The notes: generated by a model from the letters alone, not told the origin. 49,988 nucleotides of DNA from Candidatus Omnitrophota bacterium (GCA_026387235.1 JAPLMD010000066.1:1-49988); one strand, 5' to 3'. Numbered from the stretch's first letter, positions 33,255 through 40,827 are shown. Made by a program: numbers and translations.

Positions 33255-34283
33255 ATGAAGAAAGTAGGCATATTAACAGGCGGTGGAGATTGTCCGGGAT
33301 TAAACCCGGTAATAAGAGCTGTTGTAAGGTACGCAATTCAAGAAAACTATCAAGTTGTAGGCATAAAAAACGGCTGGAAAGGCCTTGTGGAAAATGATAC
33401 CGTTGAATTAAACCTTCAATCGGTTTCAGGGATATTACCTAAAGGCGGAACCATACTGGGCACGTCAAGGACCAATCCTTACAAAAAAGAAAATGACATA
33501 AAAAACGTCAAGGAAAATTTTAAAAAGATGGGGCTTGAGGCATTGATAGCTGTAGGAGGAGAAGATACCCTTGGCATTGCGCATAAATTGTATAAAGACG
33601 GCTTTAATGTGGTTGGCGCGCCAAAGACTATAGATAATGATTTAAGCTGTACTGATGTTACGTTCGGATTTGATACTGCGATAAATATTGCGACAGATGC
33701 AATTGACAGGCTTCACACAACCGCAGAGTCGCACCATAGAATAATGGTAGTTGAAGTAATGGGAAGACATGCGGGATGGATAGCTCTTGAATCAGGGATT
33801 GCGGGCGGAGCAGATGTTATTTTGATACCGGAAATTCCTATAGATATCGATGAGGTATGCAGCCTGTTAAAGAAGAGGCATTCCAGAGGAAAAACCTTCA
33901 GCATAGTAGTGGCCGCTGAAGGCGCTCAGTTCAAAAAAGGAACAATGGTACTGCAGGAAGAAAAACTAGACGCCTTTGGCCACGTAAGATTGGGCGGCAT
34001 AGGCCAGAGGATCGGAGAGGAAATAGAAAAGAGAACAGGATACGAGACTAGGGTAACAGTTTTAGGGCATGTGCAGAGAGGCGGAACCCCTACTGCATTT
34101 GACAGGGTGCTTGGAACAAGGTTTGGAATAAAGGCTATGGACCTGGTTCTTAAAAAAGATTACGGCAAAATGGCCAGCATACAGGGAAACAAAGTAATAG
34201 CGGTTTCGCTGGAAGCCGCAGTCAGCGAGTTAAAGACCGTAGATATGGAGTTATATAACATTGCAAAGATATTTTTTGGATAA
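33255..34283 (+). CDS. pfp: Phosphofructokinase, PPi-dependent type by signature
   Basis: This enzyme phosphorylates fructose-6-phosphate to the 1,6-bisphosphate. The 342-residue protein has ILTGGGDCPGLNPVIRA, GTSRTNP, GGEDTLG (residues 101-107), APKTIDNDL with K124, and VEVMGRHAGW. In the PfkA family Gly104 with Gly124 marks ATP enzymes, while Asp104 with Lys124 marks PPi enzymes; here the residues are D104 and K124. A reversible PPi-linked enzyme is therefore predicted, as in group III actinobacterial and Thermotoga PFKs. AGAGGAGAAA precedes the ATG. It follows accC by 19 bases, so it may share the accBC transcript. Confidence 0.93.
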   Translation: MKKVGILTGGGDCPGLNPVIRAVVRYAIQENYQVVGIKNGWKGLVENDTVELNLQSVSGILPKGGTILGTSRTNPYKKENDIKNVKENFKKMGLEALIAVGGEDTLGIAHKLYKDGFNVVGAPKTIDNDLSCTDVTFGFDTAINIATDAIDRLHTTAESHHRIMVVEVMGRHAGWIALESGIAGGADVILIPEIPIDIDEVCSLLKKRHSRGKTFSIVVAAEGAQFKKGTMVLQEEKLDAFGHVRLGGIGQRIGEEIEKRTGYETRVTVLGHVQRGGTPTAFDRVLGTRFGIKAMDLVLKKDYGKMASIQGNKVIAVSLEAAVSELKTVDMELYNIAKIFFG

Positions 34284-34301
34284 TACGAATGACAGGTAAA
34301 T

Positions 34302-34865
34302 ATGAAAAAAAAGATAGTCAGTTTGATAAAAGAAAGTATTGAGGTAAAGAATAAGCTGCTTGAAAACCAGGTTAGTGAGATTGAAAAGCTGGCAAAAGCA
34401 ATGCTTAAGACAATAAAATCAGGCCGCAAGATTTTATTGTTCGGAAACGGCGGCAGCGCCACCGATAGCATGCACATAGCGGCAGAGCTTGTAGGCAGGT
34501 TTCGCAAAGAAAGAAAAGCTCTTCCGGCCATAGCGCTTACTGCTAATGCCTCTATTCTTACCGCGCTTGGAAATGACTATAGTTTTGAATACATTTTTGA
34601 AAGGCAGGTAGAGGCCCTTGGCAATAAAGGCGACATGGCAATAGGCATATCTACGAGCGGCAGCTCTAAGAATGTTGTGGCCGGCATACTAAAGGCATCT
34701 GAGATGGGGCTCAAGACAGCTGCGTTAACAGGAAACAAAATCGGAGAGCTTTCTAAGATATCGGATTTATGCATAAGAGTGCCTTCTCTCAATACCCCCA
34801 GGATACAGGAAGCTCATATTACAATAGGGCATATTGTGTGCGAGCTTATAGAAGATGCTTTTTAA
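34302..34865 (+). CDS. gmhA: Sedoheptulose-7-phosphate isomerase
   Basis: GmhA makes D-glycero-D-manno-heptose-7-phosphate, the first committed step to the ADP-heptose of LPS inner core. The 187-residue SIS-domain protein has LLFGNGGSATDSMHIAAEL, GRFRKERKALPAIALT, GISTSGSSKNVV and TPRIQEAHITIGHIVCELIE, which fit GmhA better than DiaA. It overlaps the next heptose gene. A heptose-LPS pathway supports a diderm envelope. GmhB and the heptose kinase (RfaE1) are not seen here. Confidence 0.92.
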   Translation: MKKKIVSLIKESIEVKNKLLENQVSEIEKLAKAMLKTIKSGRKILLFGNGGSATDSMHIAAELVGRFRKERKALPAIALTANASILTALGNDYSFEYIFERQVEALGNKGDMAIGISTSGSSKNVVAGILKASEMGLKTAALTGNKIGELSKISDLCIRVPSLNTPRIQEAHITIGHIVCELIEDAF

Positions 34866-35331
34866 TAAGATAAAAACCCTTCCTAAGGCAGTAGCCGCCA
34901 TAAGAGAACTGCAAAAAAATAATAAAAAGATTGTATTCACAAATGGCTGCTTTGATATTCTGCACGCGGGCCATGTAAGCTATCTTTCAAAGGCAAAATC
35001 TCTGGGAGACGTCCTGGTTATAGGGCTTAATAGCGACGGTTCAGTGAAAAAAATAAAGGGAAAATCAAGGCCTGTAGTATCGCAAAAAAACAGGGCCTTA
35101 TTGCTTGCGGCATTGGAGGCAGTGGATTTTGTAGTAATATTTAATGAATTAACTCCTGTGAAGCTTATAAAAGCAATCAAGCCGGACGTGCTTGTTAAGG
35201 GCGGGGATTGGAAAAAAGAAAAGATAGCGGGAGCTGAGTTCGTGGAATCATACGGCGGCAAAGTCAAAAGTCTCTCGTATGTAAAAGGGCTTTCTACCCG
35301 AGGATTAATAGCCAAGATTCAAACAAGTTGA
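34855..35331 (+). CDS. rfaE2: D-glycero-beta-D-manno-heptose 1-phosphate adenylyltransferase
   Basis: This 158-residue nucleotidyltransferase corresponds to the C-terminal domain of HldE. VFTNGCFDILHAGHVSYLSK carries the HxGH motif, GLNSDGSVKKIKGKSRP is the substrate loop and KGLSTRGLIAKI contains the final STRGLI-type motif. It makes ADP-heptose from heptose-1-phosphate. The kinase domain is absent, so kinase and transferase are separate proteins here. Its ATG lies inside the gmhA stop region, consistent with a coupled heptose pair. Confidence 0.93.
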   Translation: MLFNKIKTLPKAVAAIRELQKNNKKIVFTNGCFDILHAGHVSYLSKAKSLGDVLVIGLNSDGSVKKIKGKSRPVVSQKNRALLLAALEAVDFVVIFNELTPVKLIKAIKPDVLVKGGDWKKEKIAGAEFVESYGGKVKSLSYVKGLSTRGLIAKIQTS

Positions 35332-35337
35332 CAGGTT

Positions 35338-35775
35338 ATGATTGAAAATAAGTTATTGCGGATCATAGACGCAAATTTAAACAGGACGCGCGAGGGGTTA
35401 AGGGTTTGTGAGGATATAGCCAGATTTTCATTGCGGAATAGAGGCGCTACAAAAACCTTAAAAGCAATAAGGCATGGCGCGACAAACCTGGTGCTGAAAT
35501 CAAAAAAGATATCGCTGGCCGAACTTTTGTCCAATAGAGACGTAGCCAAAGATAAAACAAAATTTATAGATTTGACGCCCGGCTTGGAAATAGAAATTTC
35601 AGACATTTTTATGTCTAACATAGAACGCGTCAAAGAGTCTTTAAGAGTTCTGGAAGAGTGTTTTAAAATAATAGACGAAAAAATAAGCCGGGGATATAGA
35701 AAGCTCAGGTTCGATACCTATGATGCTGAAAAAAGAATTGTTAAAAAAGCCGGGCTTATATCTTGTAACAGATAG
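35338..35775 (+). CDS. thiD2: ThiD2-type HMP-phosphate kinase domain protein
   Basis: The 145-residue helical protein starts IENKLLRIIDANLNRTREGL, then RVCEDIARFSL, LKAIRHGA and ERVKESLRVLEECFK. This matches the domain usually fused to the N-terminus of ThiE and shown in some species to be an alternative hydroxymethylpyrimidine-phosphate kinase (ThiD2). Here it is a separate protein whose last 56 bases overlap the thiE frame. It supplies HMP-diphosphate to ThiE. The ATG follows the rfaE2 stop by six bases. Confidence 0.82.
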   Translation: MIENKLLRIIDANLNRTREGLRVCEDIARFSLRNRGATKTLKAIRHGATNLVLKSKKISLAELLSNRDVAKDKTKFIDLTPGLEIEISDIFMSNIERVKESLRVLEECFKIIDEKISRGYRKLRFDTYDAEKRIVKKAGLISCNR

Positions 35776-36349
35776 CGGTGTACTCAAAGGCAAGAATTTA
35801 TTTGACGCATTGTCCGGTTCCCTGAAAGCAGGGTTGGATATGGTTCAGTTTAGGGATAAAGAAGCGAGCGACGCAGATTTTTTTAAAACAGGCCTCAAGA
35901 TAAAAGGCCTGCTGAAAAATAAAGCCCTTTTTATAATAAATGACAGGGTTCACATGGCTCTTGCATTGGATGCCGACGGCGTGCATTTGGGCCCCACGGA
36001 TATGCCGATAGAAATAGCCAGAAAGATTCTCGGCAAGAAAAAGATAATAGGATTCTCATCCAGATCTCTGAAAGAAGCTATGGAAGCGCAAAAACAGGCT
36101 GTAGATTATATTGCCATAGGCGCTATTTTTAAGACCCCTGTAAAACCGGATTACAAGGCAGTAGGATTAGGAACATTGAAGCAGGCTGCAAAAAAGATAA
36201 AAATCCCTATCATAGCGATAGGTGGGATAAATAAGGCGAATATAAAAGAAGTTGCGGCAACCGGAGTAAAAAGAATAGCCGTCGTGCGGGCCATACTTAA
36301 AGCCAAAAATCATTATTCAGCTACAAGAAATTTATTGGAAAGAGTTTAA
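35720..36349 (+). CDS. thiE: Thiamine-phosphate synthase
   Basis: ThiE condenses HMP-diphosphate with thiazole-phosphate. The 209-residue TIM barrel has GLYLVTDSGV, MVQFRDKEASDADF, FIINDRVHMALALDADGVHLG, GFSSRSLKEA, YIAIGAIFKTPVKP and IIAIGGINKANI, the expected diphosphate and pyrimidine ligands. It starts within the end of thiD2 (56-base overlap in another frame). This looks like a broken-up version of the fused ThiD2-ThiE found elsewhere. Two tandem ATGs (35720, 35723) are possible. Confidence 0.94.
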   Translation: MMLKKELLKKPGLYLVTDSGVLKGKNLFDALSGSLKAGLDMVQFRDKEASDADFFKTGLKIKGLLKNKALFIINDRVHMALALDADGVHLGPTDMPIEIARKILGKKKIIGFSSRSLKEAMEAQKQAVDYIAIGAIFKTPVKPDYKAVGLGTLKQAAKKIKIPIIAIGGINKANIKEVAATGVKRIAVVRAILKAKNHYSATRNLLERV

Positions 36350-36350
36350 A

Positions 36351-37628
36351 ATGACCCAGGTAGAACTTGCAAAATCCAACAAGACCTCTCCCCAGATGCA
36401 GTATGTCTCAAAAAATGAAGGCATGCTTTTGGAGTTATTAAAAACCCGCATAAAAGAAGGAAAGATCGTCCTAATAAAAAATTCAAAAAGAAAAATAAAT
36501 CCATGCGCAGTAGGCGAAGGGCTTCGCGTAAAAGTAAATGCTAACGTAGGCACGTCCAAAGATAGTTTTAGTATCTATAAAGAACTCAGAAAGATGGATG
36601 TCGCAATAAAATTCGGGGCAGACGCTGTGATGGATCTGAGCACAGGAGGAGACATAAAGAAGATACGCAGGTTAATTCTGAAGAATTCAACAGTTCCGGT
36701 AGGCACTGTCCCCATATACGAGATAGCTATCATGGCAGCGAAAAAAAGAGGCCATATCTCCCGCATAAATCCGCAGGATATCCTTGAAATCCTTGAAGCC
36801 CAGGCGTCGGAAGGCGTGGATTTTTTTACCATTCATAGCGGCATAACGCAGAGCGTCATAGAAAGACTTAAAAAACAGAAACGGCTTATAAATATAGTTT
36901 CAAGAGGAGGTTCTTTTCTTGCGGAGTGGATGATTGTTAATAAAAAAGAAAACCCTTTTTATGAATATTTTGATGACATACTCAAGATTGCAAAAAAATA
37001 TGACGTAACTCTGAGCCTGGGAGACGGTTTAAGGCCGGGCTCGATAGTCGATGCTACTGATAGGCCTCAGATACAAGAACTTATTATGTTAGGGGAGCTT
37101 GCTGACAGGGCCAGGAAAAGCAACGTCCAGGTCATAATAGAAGGCCCGGGACATGTGCCATTAGATCAAATAGAATCAAATATGATTCTGCAGAAAAGAT
37201 TATGCGGCAATGCGCCTTTCTACGTTCTCGGCCCGATAGTTACAGACATAGCCCCCGGATATGACCACATAACAGGAGCCATAGGAGGCGCCCTGGCTGC
37301 TTTTTACGGCGCGGATTTCTTATGTTATGTAACGCCCTCGGAACACCTCAGGATACCTGACGAGGAAGATGTAAAAAACGGCGTCATAGCCTCCAGGATA
37401 GCAGGCCACGCAGCTGATATAGCAAAACGAATACCCGGCGCTCTGAACTGGGACAAGGCCATGTCAGAACTAAGGGTAAAAAGAGACTGGAAAGGTCAGA
37501 TCAAAAAATCCATAGACCCTATTAAAGCAGCAAAATACAGAAAATCTTCTATATCCATAAATAAGGACTTCTGCACAATGTGCAGCGATTATTGTTCTAT
37601 GAAAACTATGGAACAATACTTCAAATAA
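36351..37628 (+). CDS. thiC: Phosphomethylpyrimidine synthase ThiC (short form)
   Basis: ThiC converts aminoimidazole ribotide to HMP-phosphate by radical SAM chemistry. The 425-residue protein lacks the long N-terminal domain of proteobacterial ThiC. It has VGEGLRVKVNANVGTS, MDLSTGGDIKKIR, FFTIHSGI, SLGDGLRPGS, IEGPGHVPLDQI, GPIVTDIAPGYDHITGAIGG and the C-terminal cluster DFCTMCSDYCSMK. The cysteine spacing is CxxCx3C; the longer ThiC form has CxxCx4C, and I recall the shorter spacing in other short ThiC proteins. The paralogue BzaF (benzimidazole synthesis) is similar, but the thiD2-thiE context favours ThiC. No TPP riboswitch was found upstream. Confidence 0.9.
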   Translation: MTQVELAKSNKTSPQMQYVSKNEGMLLELLKTRIKEGKIVLIKNSKRKINPCAVGEGLRVKVNANVGTSKDSFSIYKELRKMDVAIKFGADAVMDLSTGGDIKKIRRLILKNSTVPVGTVPIYEIAIMAAKKRGHISRINPQDILEILEAQASEGVDFFTIHSGITQSVIERLKKQKRLINIVSRGGSFLAEWMIVNKKENPFYEYFDDILKIAKKYDVTLSLGDGLRPGSIVDATDRPQIQELIMLGELADRARKSNVQVIIEGPGHVPLDQIESNMILQKRLCGNAPFYVLGPIVTDIAPGYDHITGAIGGALAAFYGADFLCYVTPSEHLRIPDEEDVKNGVIASRIAGHAADIAKRIPGALNWDKAMSELRVKRDWKGQIKKSIDPIKAAKYRKSSISINKDFCTMCSDYCSMKTMEQYFK

Positions 37629-37637
37629 AAGGAGACC

Positions 37638-38540
37638 ATGAGAGAGATACTTGTTATAGGTTCAGTAGCGCTTGATACAATCGCGTCCCCTTCAGGATAT
37701 TCAAAGGAAATACTGGGCGGGTCTGCGACTTATTTTTCAATAAGCGCTAGTTTTTTTGCGCCTGTAAACTTAGTTGCGACCATAGGCATGGATTTTCCTG
37801 AAAAATACAAGAAAACCATGAAATCTTTTGGCTTAGATTTAGAAGGGCTTGAAGTAAAAGAAGGTAAAACTTTCCGATGGGAAGGGTCTTACGTAAAAGA
37901 CTTGAATTGCGCGGAGACCATTGAAACGCAGCTAAATGTATTTGCAGAGTTTAAGCCCTGTCTTCCAAAAAGATATGAAAAAAGTAAATATATTTTTCTC
38001 GCGAATATAGACCCAGACCTTCAGATATTCATACTTAAAAAATTTGCCGGTAAAAGATTTATAGGCTGCGATTCCATGAACCACTGGATTAAAAATAAAA
38101 ACAGGTCTCTTAAAAACATGATAAAGAAAACTTCTATAATATTTCTTAATGATACAGAAGCAAAGATGCTTTCCGGAGAATCTAATATGCTGAAAGCCGG
38201 CAAATACCTTCTTTCGATGGGGCCTGAATTTGCAGTTGTTAAAAGAGGCGAATACGGAGCGATACTATTCTCTAAAAATTTTACATTCATGGTACCTGCG
38301 TATCTTCTAGAAGATGTTAAAGACCCTACGGGCGCAGGGGATACGTTCGCAGGCGGATTTATGGGATATCTGGCAAAGATGGATAAGATAAGCGAAAAGA
38401 ATATAAAAAATGCCCTTCTGTGGGGCAGCGTGATGGCTTCTTTTACGGTCCAGGACTTCAGCATAAACAGATTTCTGAAATTGAATAAAAGAGACGTAGA
38501 GAAAAGGCATAAAAAATTCAAACAGCTGATAAGTATTTAA
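37638..38540 (+). CDS. PfkB-family carbohydrate kinase
   Basis: This 300-residue ribokinase-fold protein has ILVIGSVALDTIASPSG at the N-terminus, the substrate GGSATYFSISASFF, a nucleotide region VKRGEYGAILFS and DPTGAGDTFAGGFMGYL (about residue 230) with the catalytic Asp. AAAGGAGACC precedes the ATG. The sugar or nucleoside is not evident. It is too divergent from RfaE1 to be named the missing heptose kinase, though gmhA and rfaE2 lie about 3 kb upstream. It is the last gene before the palindrome-rich tRNA region. Confidence 0.85.
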   Translation: MREILVIGSVALDTIASPSGYSKEILGGSATYFSISASFFAPVNLVATIGMDFPEKYKKTMKSFGLDLEGLEVKEGKTFRWEGSYVKDLNCAETIETQLNVFAEFKPCLPKRYEKSKYIFLANIDPDLQIFILKKFAGKRFIGCDSMNHWIKNKNRSLKNMIKKTSIIFLNDTEAKMLSGESNMLKAGKYLLSMGPEFAVVKRGEYGAILFSKNFTFMVPAYLLEDVKDPTGAGDTFAGGFMGYLAKMDKISEKNIKNALLWGSVMASFTVQDFSINRFLKLNKRDVEKRHKKFKQLISI

Positions 38541-38552
38541 ATTTTGAGTGTT

Positions 38553-38588
38553 TTGTTTGTGTGGAATTTTAAAATTCCACACAAACAA
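38553..38588. repeat. 36-bp perfect palindrome downstream of the PfkB gene
   Basis: The left half (38553-38570) ends GTGTGGAATTTT and the right half (38571-38588) starts AAAATTCCACAC; all 18 pairs match with no loop. It lies 13 bases after the stop. There is no T-run, so it is not a standard terminator, though it may act as a transcript 3'-end stabiliser or protein-binding site. Confidence 0.9.
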
Positions 38589-38601
38589 TTGGGGGAGTTT
38601 G

Positions 38602-38727
38602 GAGGGGGTGCAGGCACCCCCTCGAGGGGTAACAGCGAAGCAATGCGACAATAGGAGCATTGAGTAGCGCCATAGGGGCAAAGCCCCTTTGGACAAGTTA
38701 TAAGGAGCGAAGCGACGAAATAACTTG
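38602..38727. repeat. Palindrome cluster upstream of tRNA-Gly
   Basis: Consecutive hairpins fill this space: GAGGGGGTGC (38602-38611) with GCACCCCCTC (38614-38623); CAATGC (38641-38646) with GCATTG (38657-38662); AGGGGC (38674-38679) with GCCCCT (38683-38688); and CAAGTTA (38694-38700) with TAACTTG (38721-38727). The last abuts the tRNA. No tRNA promoter was recognised with confidence. Confidence 0.75.
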
Positions 38728-38728
38728 T

Positions 38729-38802
38729 GCGGGTGTAGTTCAATGGTAGAACACGAGCTTCCCAAGCTCGCAGCGTGGGTTCGATTCCCATCACCCGCTC
38801 CA
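38729..38802 (+). tRNA. tRNA-Gly (anticodon CCC)
   Basis: A 74-nt cloverleaf can be drawn. The acceptor GCGGGTG pairs with CACCCGC, the D arm is GTTC-AATGGTA-GAAC, and the anticodon arm is CGAGC-TTCCCAA-GCTCG with CCC at the anticodon. The T arm is GTGGG-TTCGATT-CCCAT (one G-T pair), the discriminator is T, and the CCA is encoded. It reads GGG codons. Its 3' part is copied twice downstream (38897-38916 and 39096-39112). Confidence 0.96.
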
Positions 38803-38827
38803 GAGTATTAAAAGGGAATCGAAGGGA

Positions 38828-38868
38828 GTCCGCTAGATGCGACAGATAGGAGCATCTGTTTAGCGGAC
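38828..38868. repeat. Conserved-loop hairpin downstream of tRNA-Gly
   Basis: GTCCGCTA (38828-38835) pairs with TAGCGGAC (38861-38868), and inside it AGATGC (38835-38840) with GCATCT (38852-38857) around the loop GACAGATAGGA. The loop and GATGC/GCATC stem recur at 6489-6509, 38642-38661 and, more loosely, 38945-38969. Confidence 0.75.
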
Positions 38869-38896
38869 GAGTGGCCGACCCGCCGTAGGCGGGCGC

Positions 38897-38916
38897 CGAT
38901 TCCCATCACCCGCTCC
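38897..38916 (+). repeat. Second copy of the tRNA-Gly 3' end
   Basis: The 20 bases CGATTCCCATCACCCGCTCC are identical to positions 38782-38801 of the tRNA. A complementary GGGAATCG occurs at about 38814-38821, so the DNA between the tRNA and this copy is bounded by inverted arms. No 5' tRNA part is present, so this is not a second tRNA gene. Confidence 0.9.
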
Positions 38917-39024
38917 GAATTTTGCGAAGCAAAGTTCGTCCTGAGAATACGACCGAATAGAGAGTATTCGAAGGGCACAAAAGTAGATATTTGATAGAAT
39001 AGCTGATTGATGAGGAGATACTTC

Positions 39025-39096
39025 GGTAGCTAAAATGCTCGCTTTGCTCGCATTTTTGACGCTACCTCAGTACCAAATTTCCTTTGGAAATTTGGT
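39025..39096. repeat. Double-hairpin element (copy of the aroQ upstream element)
   Basis: Outer arms are GGTAGC (39025-39030) and GCTACC (39061-39066). Inner arms are AAAATGC (39032-39038) and GCATTTT (39050-39056). A second hairpin is ACCAAATTTCC (39072-39082) with GGAAATTTGGT (39086-39096). Order and spacing match 29199-29272, with base changes on both sides of the outer stem. It ends in the third tRNA-end copy. Confidence 0.8.
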
Positions 39097-39112
39097 TCCC
39101 ATCACCCGCTCC
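39096..39112 (+). repeat. Third copy of the tRNA-Gly 3' end
   Basis: The 17 bases TTCCCATCACCCGCTCC are identical to the tRNA 3' end. Copies two and three also share the following GAATTTTGCGAAG and much of the next 20 bases, so a longer unit of about 45 bases has been duplicated. The tail itself is a hairpin (GAATTTT with AAAATTC at 39113-39133). Confidence 0.9.
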
Positions 39113-39197
39113 GAATTTTGCGAAGTAAAATTCGTCCCGAGCAACCATGGTCTTTTGTGCATAGTTGCGAGGGACATAATTAATATATAAAGATTAT

Positions 39198-40820
39198 ATG
39201 CCAAACGATAGAGAAGAAATTTTAAATACGCTTATACGCAGGGTAAATTCCTTTGCTGATGGATACAGGCAGAACATAGCCATATTCGGAGAGCCATGCA
39301 TAGGCAAGACTACTTTGATAAAGAATCTTTTTTCGTCAGAATTATTGAAAAAAGACAGCGTTGTTCCCGCGTATCTGGAAATAAAAATAGAACCTTTTGA
39401 ATTCTGCGCCAAGAGGTTCATAAAATCCATATTGTCCCAAGTTGTAAAATCAGACCCTCTGCTTACATCCCCTCAAGACGCGGTTCTTCTAATAGAAGAC
39501 CTGGCGAGAGATTATCCTAAGACTGCCCAGATCTGCATAAGGGTCCTACAGGACATAGAAAAGTCTAAATTAGACGAGGCGTTTTCATTCATGCTGGATA
39601 TTCCTTCCGTGCTGTCCGAGGAAACAAAAAAACGCTGCATCCTCATACTTGACGAATTTCACAACTTGGATAATTTCATGCTCAAAAATCCGTTCGGCAC
39701 GATTGCAAAAAAGATAATGATACAGAAAGATACGATGTATATACTGGTAAGCTCCAGAATAAACCAGTCTCTGCGCGTGGTGAATGAAAAATTAGCGCTC
39801 CTATTTGGTAACTTTGAGAAATTTTTCTTAAAGCCGCTTGATATAGCCGCCAGCAGAGCTTTTCTGCAAAACAACATAAAAGGCTCTGTGCTGTCTCAGG
39901 TTTATCTGGATTTCGTAGCTTCATTTGCGGGCAATAGGCCTTTTTACATGCAGGCAATATGCGATGAGATAGAGAGAGCTGTGTTTTCCAAAAGAATAGC
40001 GCCGGAGAATTATCAGGATCTAATAGAACGCTCGTTCATGGAGGCGCTTTTCAAAAGAAACGGTATTTTGAACCAATATTTTTACAATCTTCTTTTTAAG
40101 ATATCAGAAGGCAAACTATTGTCAAAGTCTATATCGGTCCTGATCTCGCTTTCTTCCGAGAACAAGAAACAGGGCGATATCGCAAAGGATGCTAAATTAC
40201 AATCTGGGGATGTGTCAAAAATATTGAACAGCATGATTGAGCTGGATATTATCGCGCGAAACGGCGCTTTTTACAGATTTACTGACAGGCTATTCAGGTT
40301 CTGGCTTAAATCCGTATATATGAAAAGAATTTCTTCTTTCAGCTTGGACGAGAACATAGAAGAAGCGGCTTTTAGAAAGGACGTATCCAACAGGTTTAAC
40401 GTATTTGCTCAGGAGTTTGAGAAAGAACTTTCCCACAGGATTATAGAGCTTTTCAAGTTGTTCAAAAATGATATAATACAGTTGAACGGCAAAAAACATA
40501 AGTTCATATCTTTTACAAATGTAGAGGAATTCGAGGATTACAGCAGGAGTCATGCCGCTATCCTGGCGACAAATGGCAGGCAGAAATGGCTATGCACTAT
40601 TAAAAAAGAGAATATAACAGAAAATGACATGCTGGACATAATAAAAAATAGCCGGGATCAGAAGAAGAATGCCGGGATTAACAAGAATATCGTAATAGCC
40701 TTTTCAGGTGTCAACGAAAATGCATATCTTATGGCAAAGGAAGCGAAATTCTGGACATGGAGCGCGGAAGACCTAAACGTGCTGATGGAATTGTACGGCA
40801 AACCGCATGTATCGTATTGA
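39198..40820 (+). CDS. P-loop ATPase with winged helix and DUF234-like C-terminus
   Basis: The 540-residue protein has Walker A GEPCIGKTT (residues 31-39), Walker B CILILDEFHNLDNF (about 147-160) and a sensor-like YILVSSRINQSL. A winged-helix region follows (about 310-370), with FYRFTDRLFRFWLKSVY. This is the pattern of the 'archaeal ATPase' STAND-like family, whose members carry a DUF234 (PD-(D/E)XK-like) C-terminal domain. The last 110 residues (KWLCTIKKENITENDMLDII, IVIAFSGVNENAYLMAKEAK) could be that domain. Function is unknown; the family has been proposed to act in defence or on mobile DNA. It begins about 85 bases after the last tRNA-end copy and overlaps or abuts the phosphoesterase gene. 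Confidence 0.75.
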   Translation: MPNDREEILNTLIRRVNSFADGYRQNIAIFGEPCIGKTTLIKNLFSSELLKKDSVVPAYLEIKIEPFEFCAKRFIKSILSQVVKSDPLLTSPQDAVLLIEDLARDYPKTAQICIRVLQDIEKSKLDEAFSFMLDIPSVLSEETKKRCILILDEFHNLDNFMLKNPFGTIAKKIMIQKDTMYILVSSRINQSLRVVNEKLALLFGNFEKFFLKPLDIAASRAFLQNNIKGSVLSQVYLDFVASFAGNRPFYMQAICDEIERAVFSKRIAPENYQDLIERSFMEALFKRNGILNQYFYNLLFKISEGKLLSKSISVLISLSSENKKQGDIAKDAKLQSGDVSKILNSMIELDIIARNGAFYRFTDRLFRFWLKSVYMKRISSFSLDENIEEAAFRKDVSNRFNVFAQEFEKELSHRIIELFKLFKNDIIQLNGKKHKFISFTNVEEFEDYSRSHAAILATNGRQKWLCTIKKENITENDMLDIIKNSRDQKKNAGINKNIVIAFSGVNENAYLMAKEAKFWTWSAEDLNVLMELYGKPHVSY

Positions 40821-40827
40821 TAAAACT

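Noticed and set aside
35300-36351. TPP riboswitch for the thiD2-thiE-thiC genes
   Set aside because: The genes are packed or overlapping and no THI-box (CTGAGA ... ) arrangement was seen in the gaps.
36351-37628. BzaF (benzimidazole synthase) instead of ThiC
   Set aside because: The proteins are close and short ThiC resembles BzaF, but adjacency to thiD2 and thiE favours ThiC.
37638-38540. PfkB protein as the missing heptose kinase (RfaE1)
   Set aside because: The fold fits, but specific heptose-kinase features were not recognised; left as unspecified sugar kinase.
38897-39112. Additional tRNA-Gly genes
   Set aside because: Only the 3' 17-20 bases are repeated; no D or anticodon arms precede them.
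38553-39176. CRISPR array
   Set aside because: Repeats are palindromic, irregularly spaced and of several kinds; there are no uniform repeat-spacer units and no cas genes in the window.
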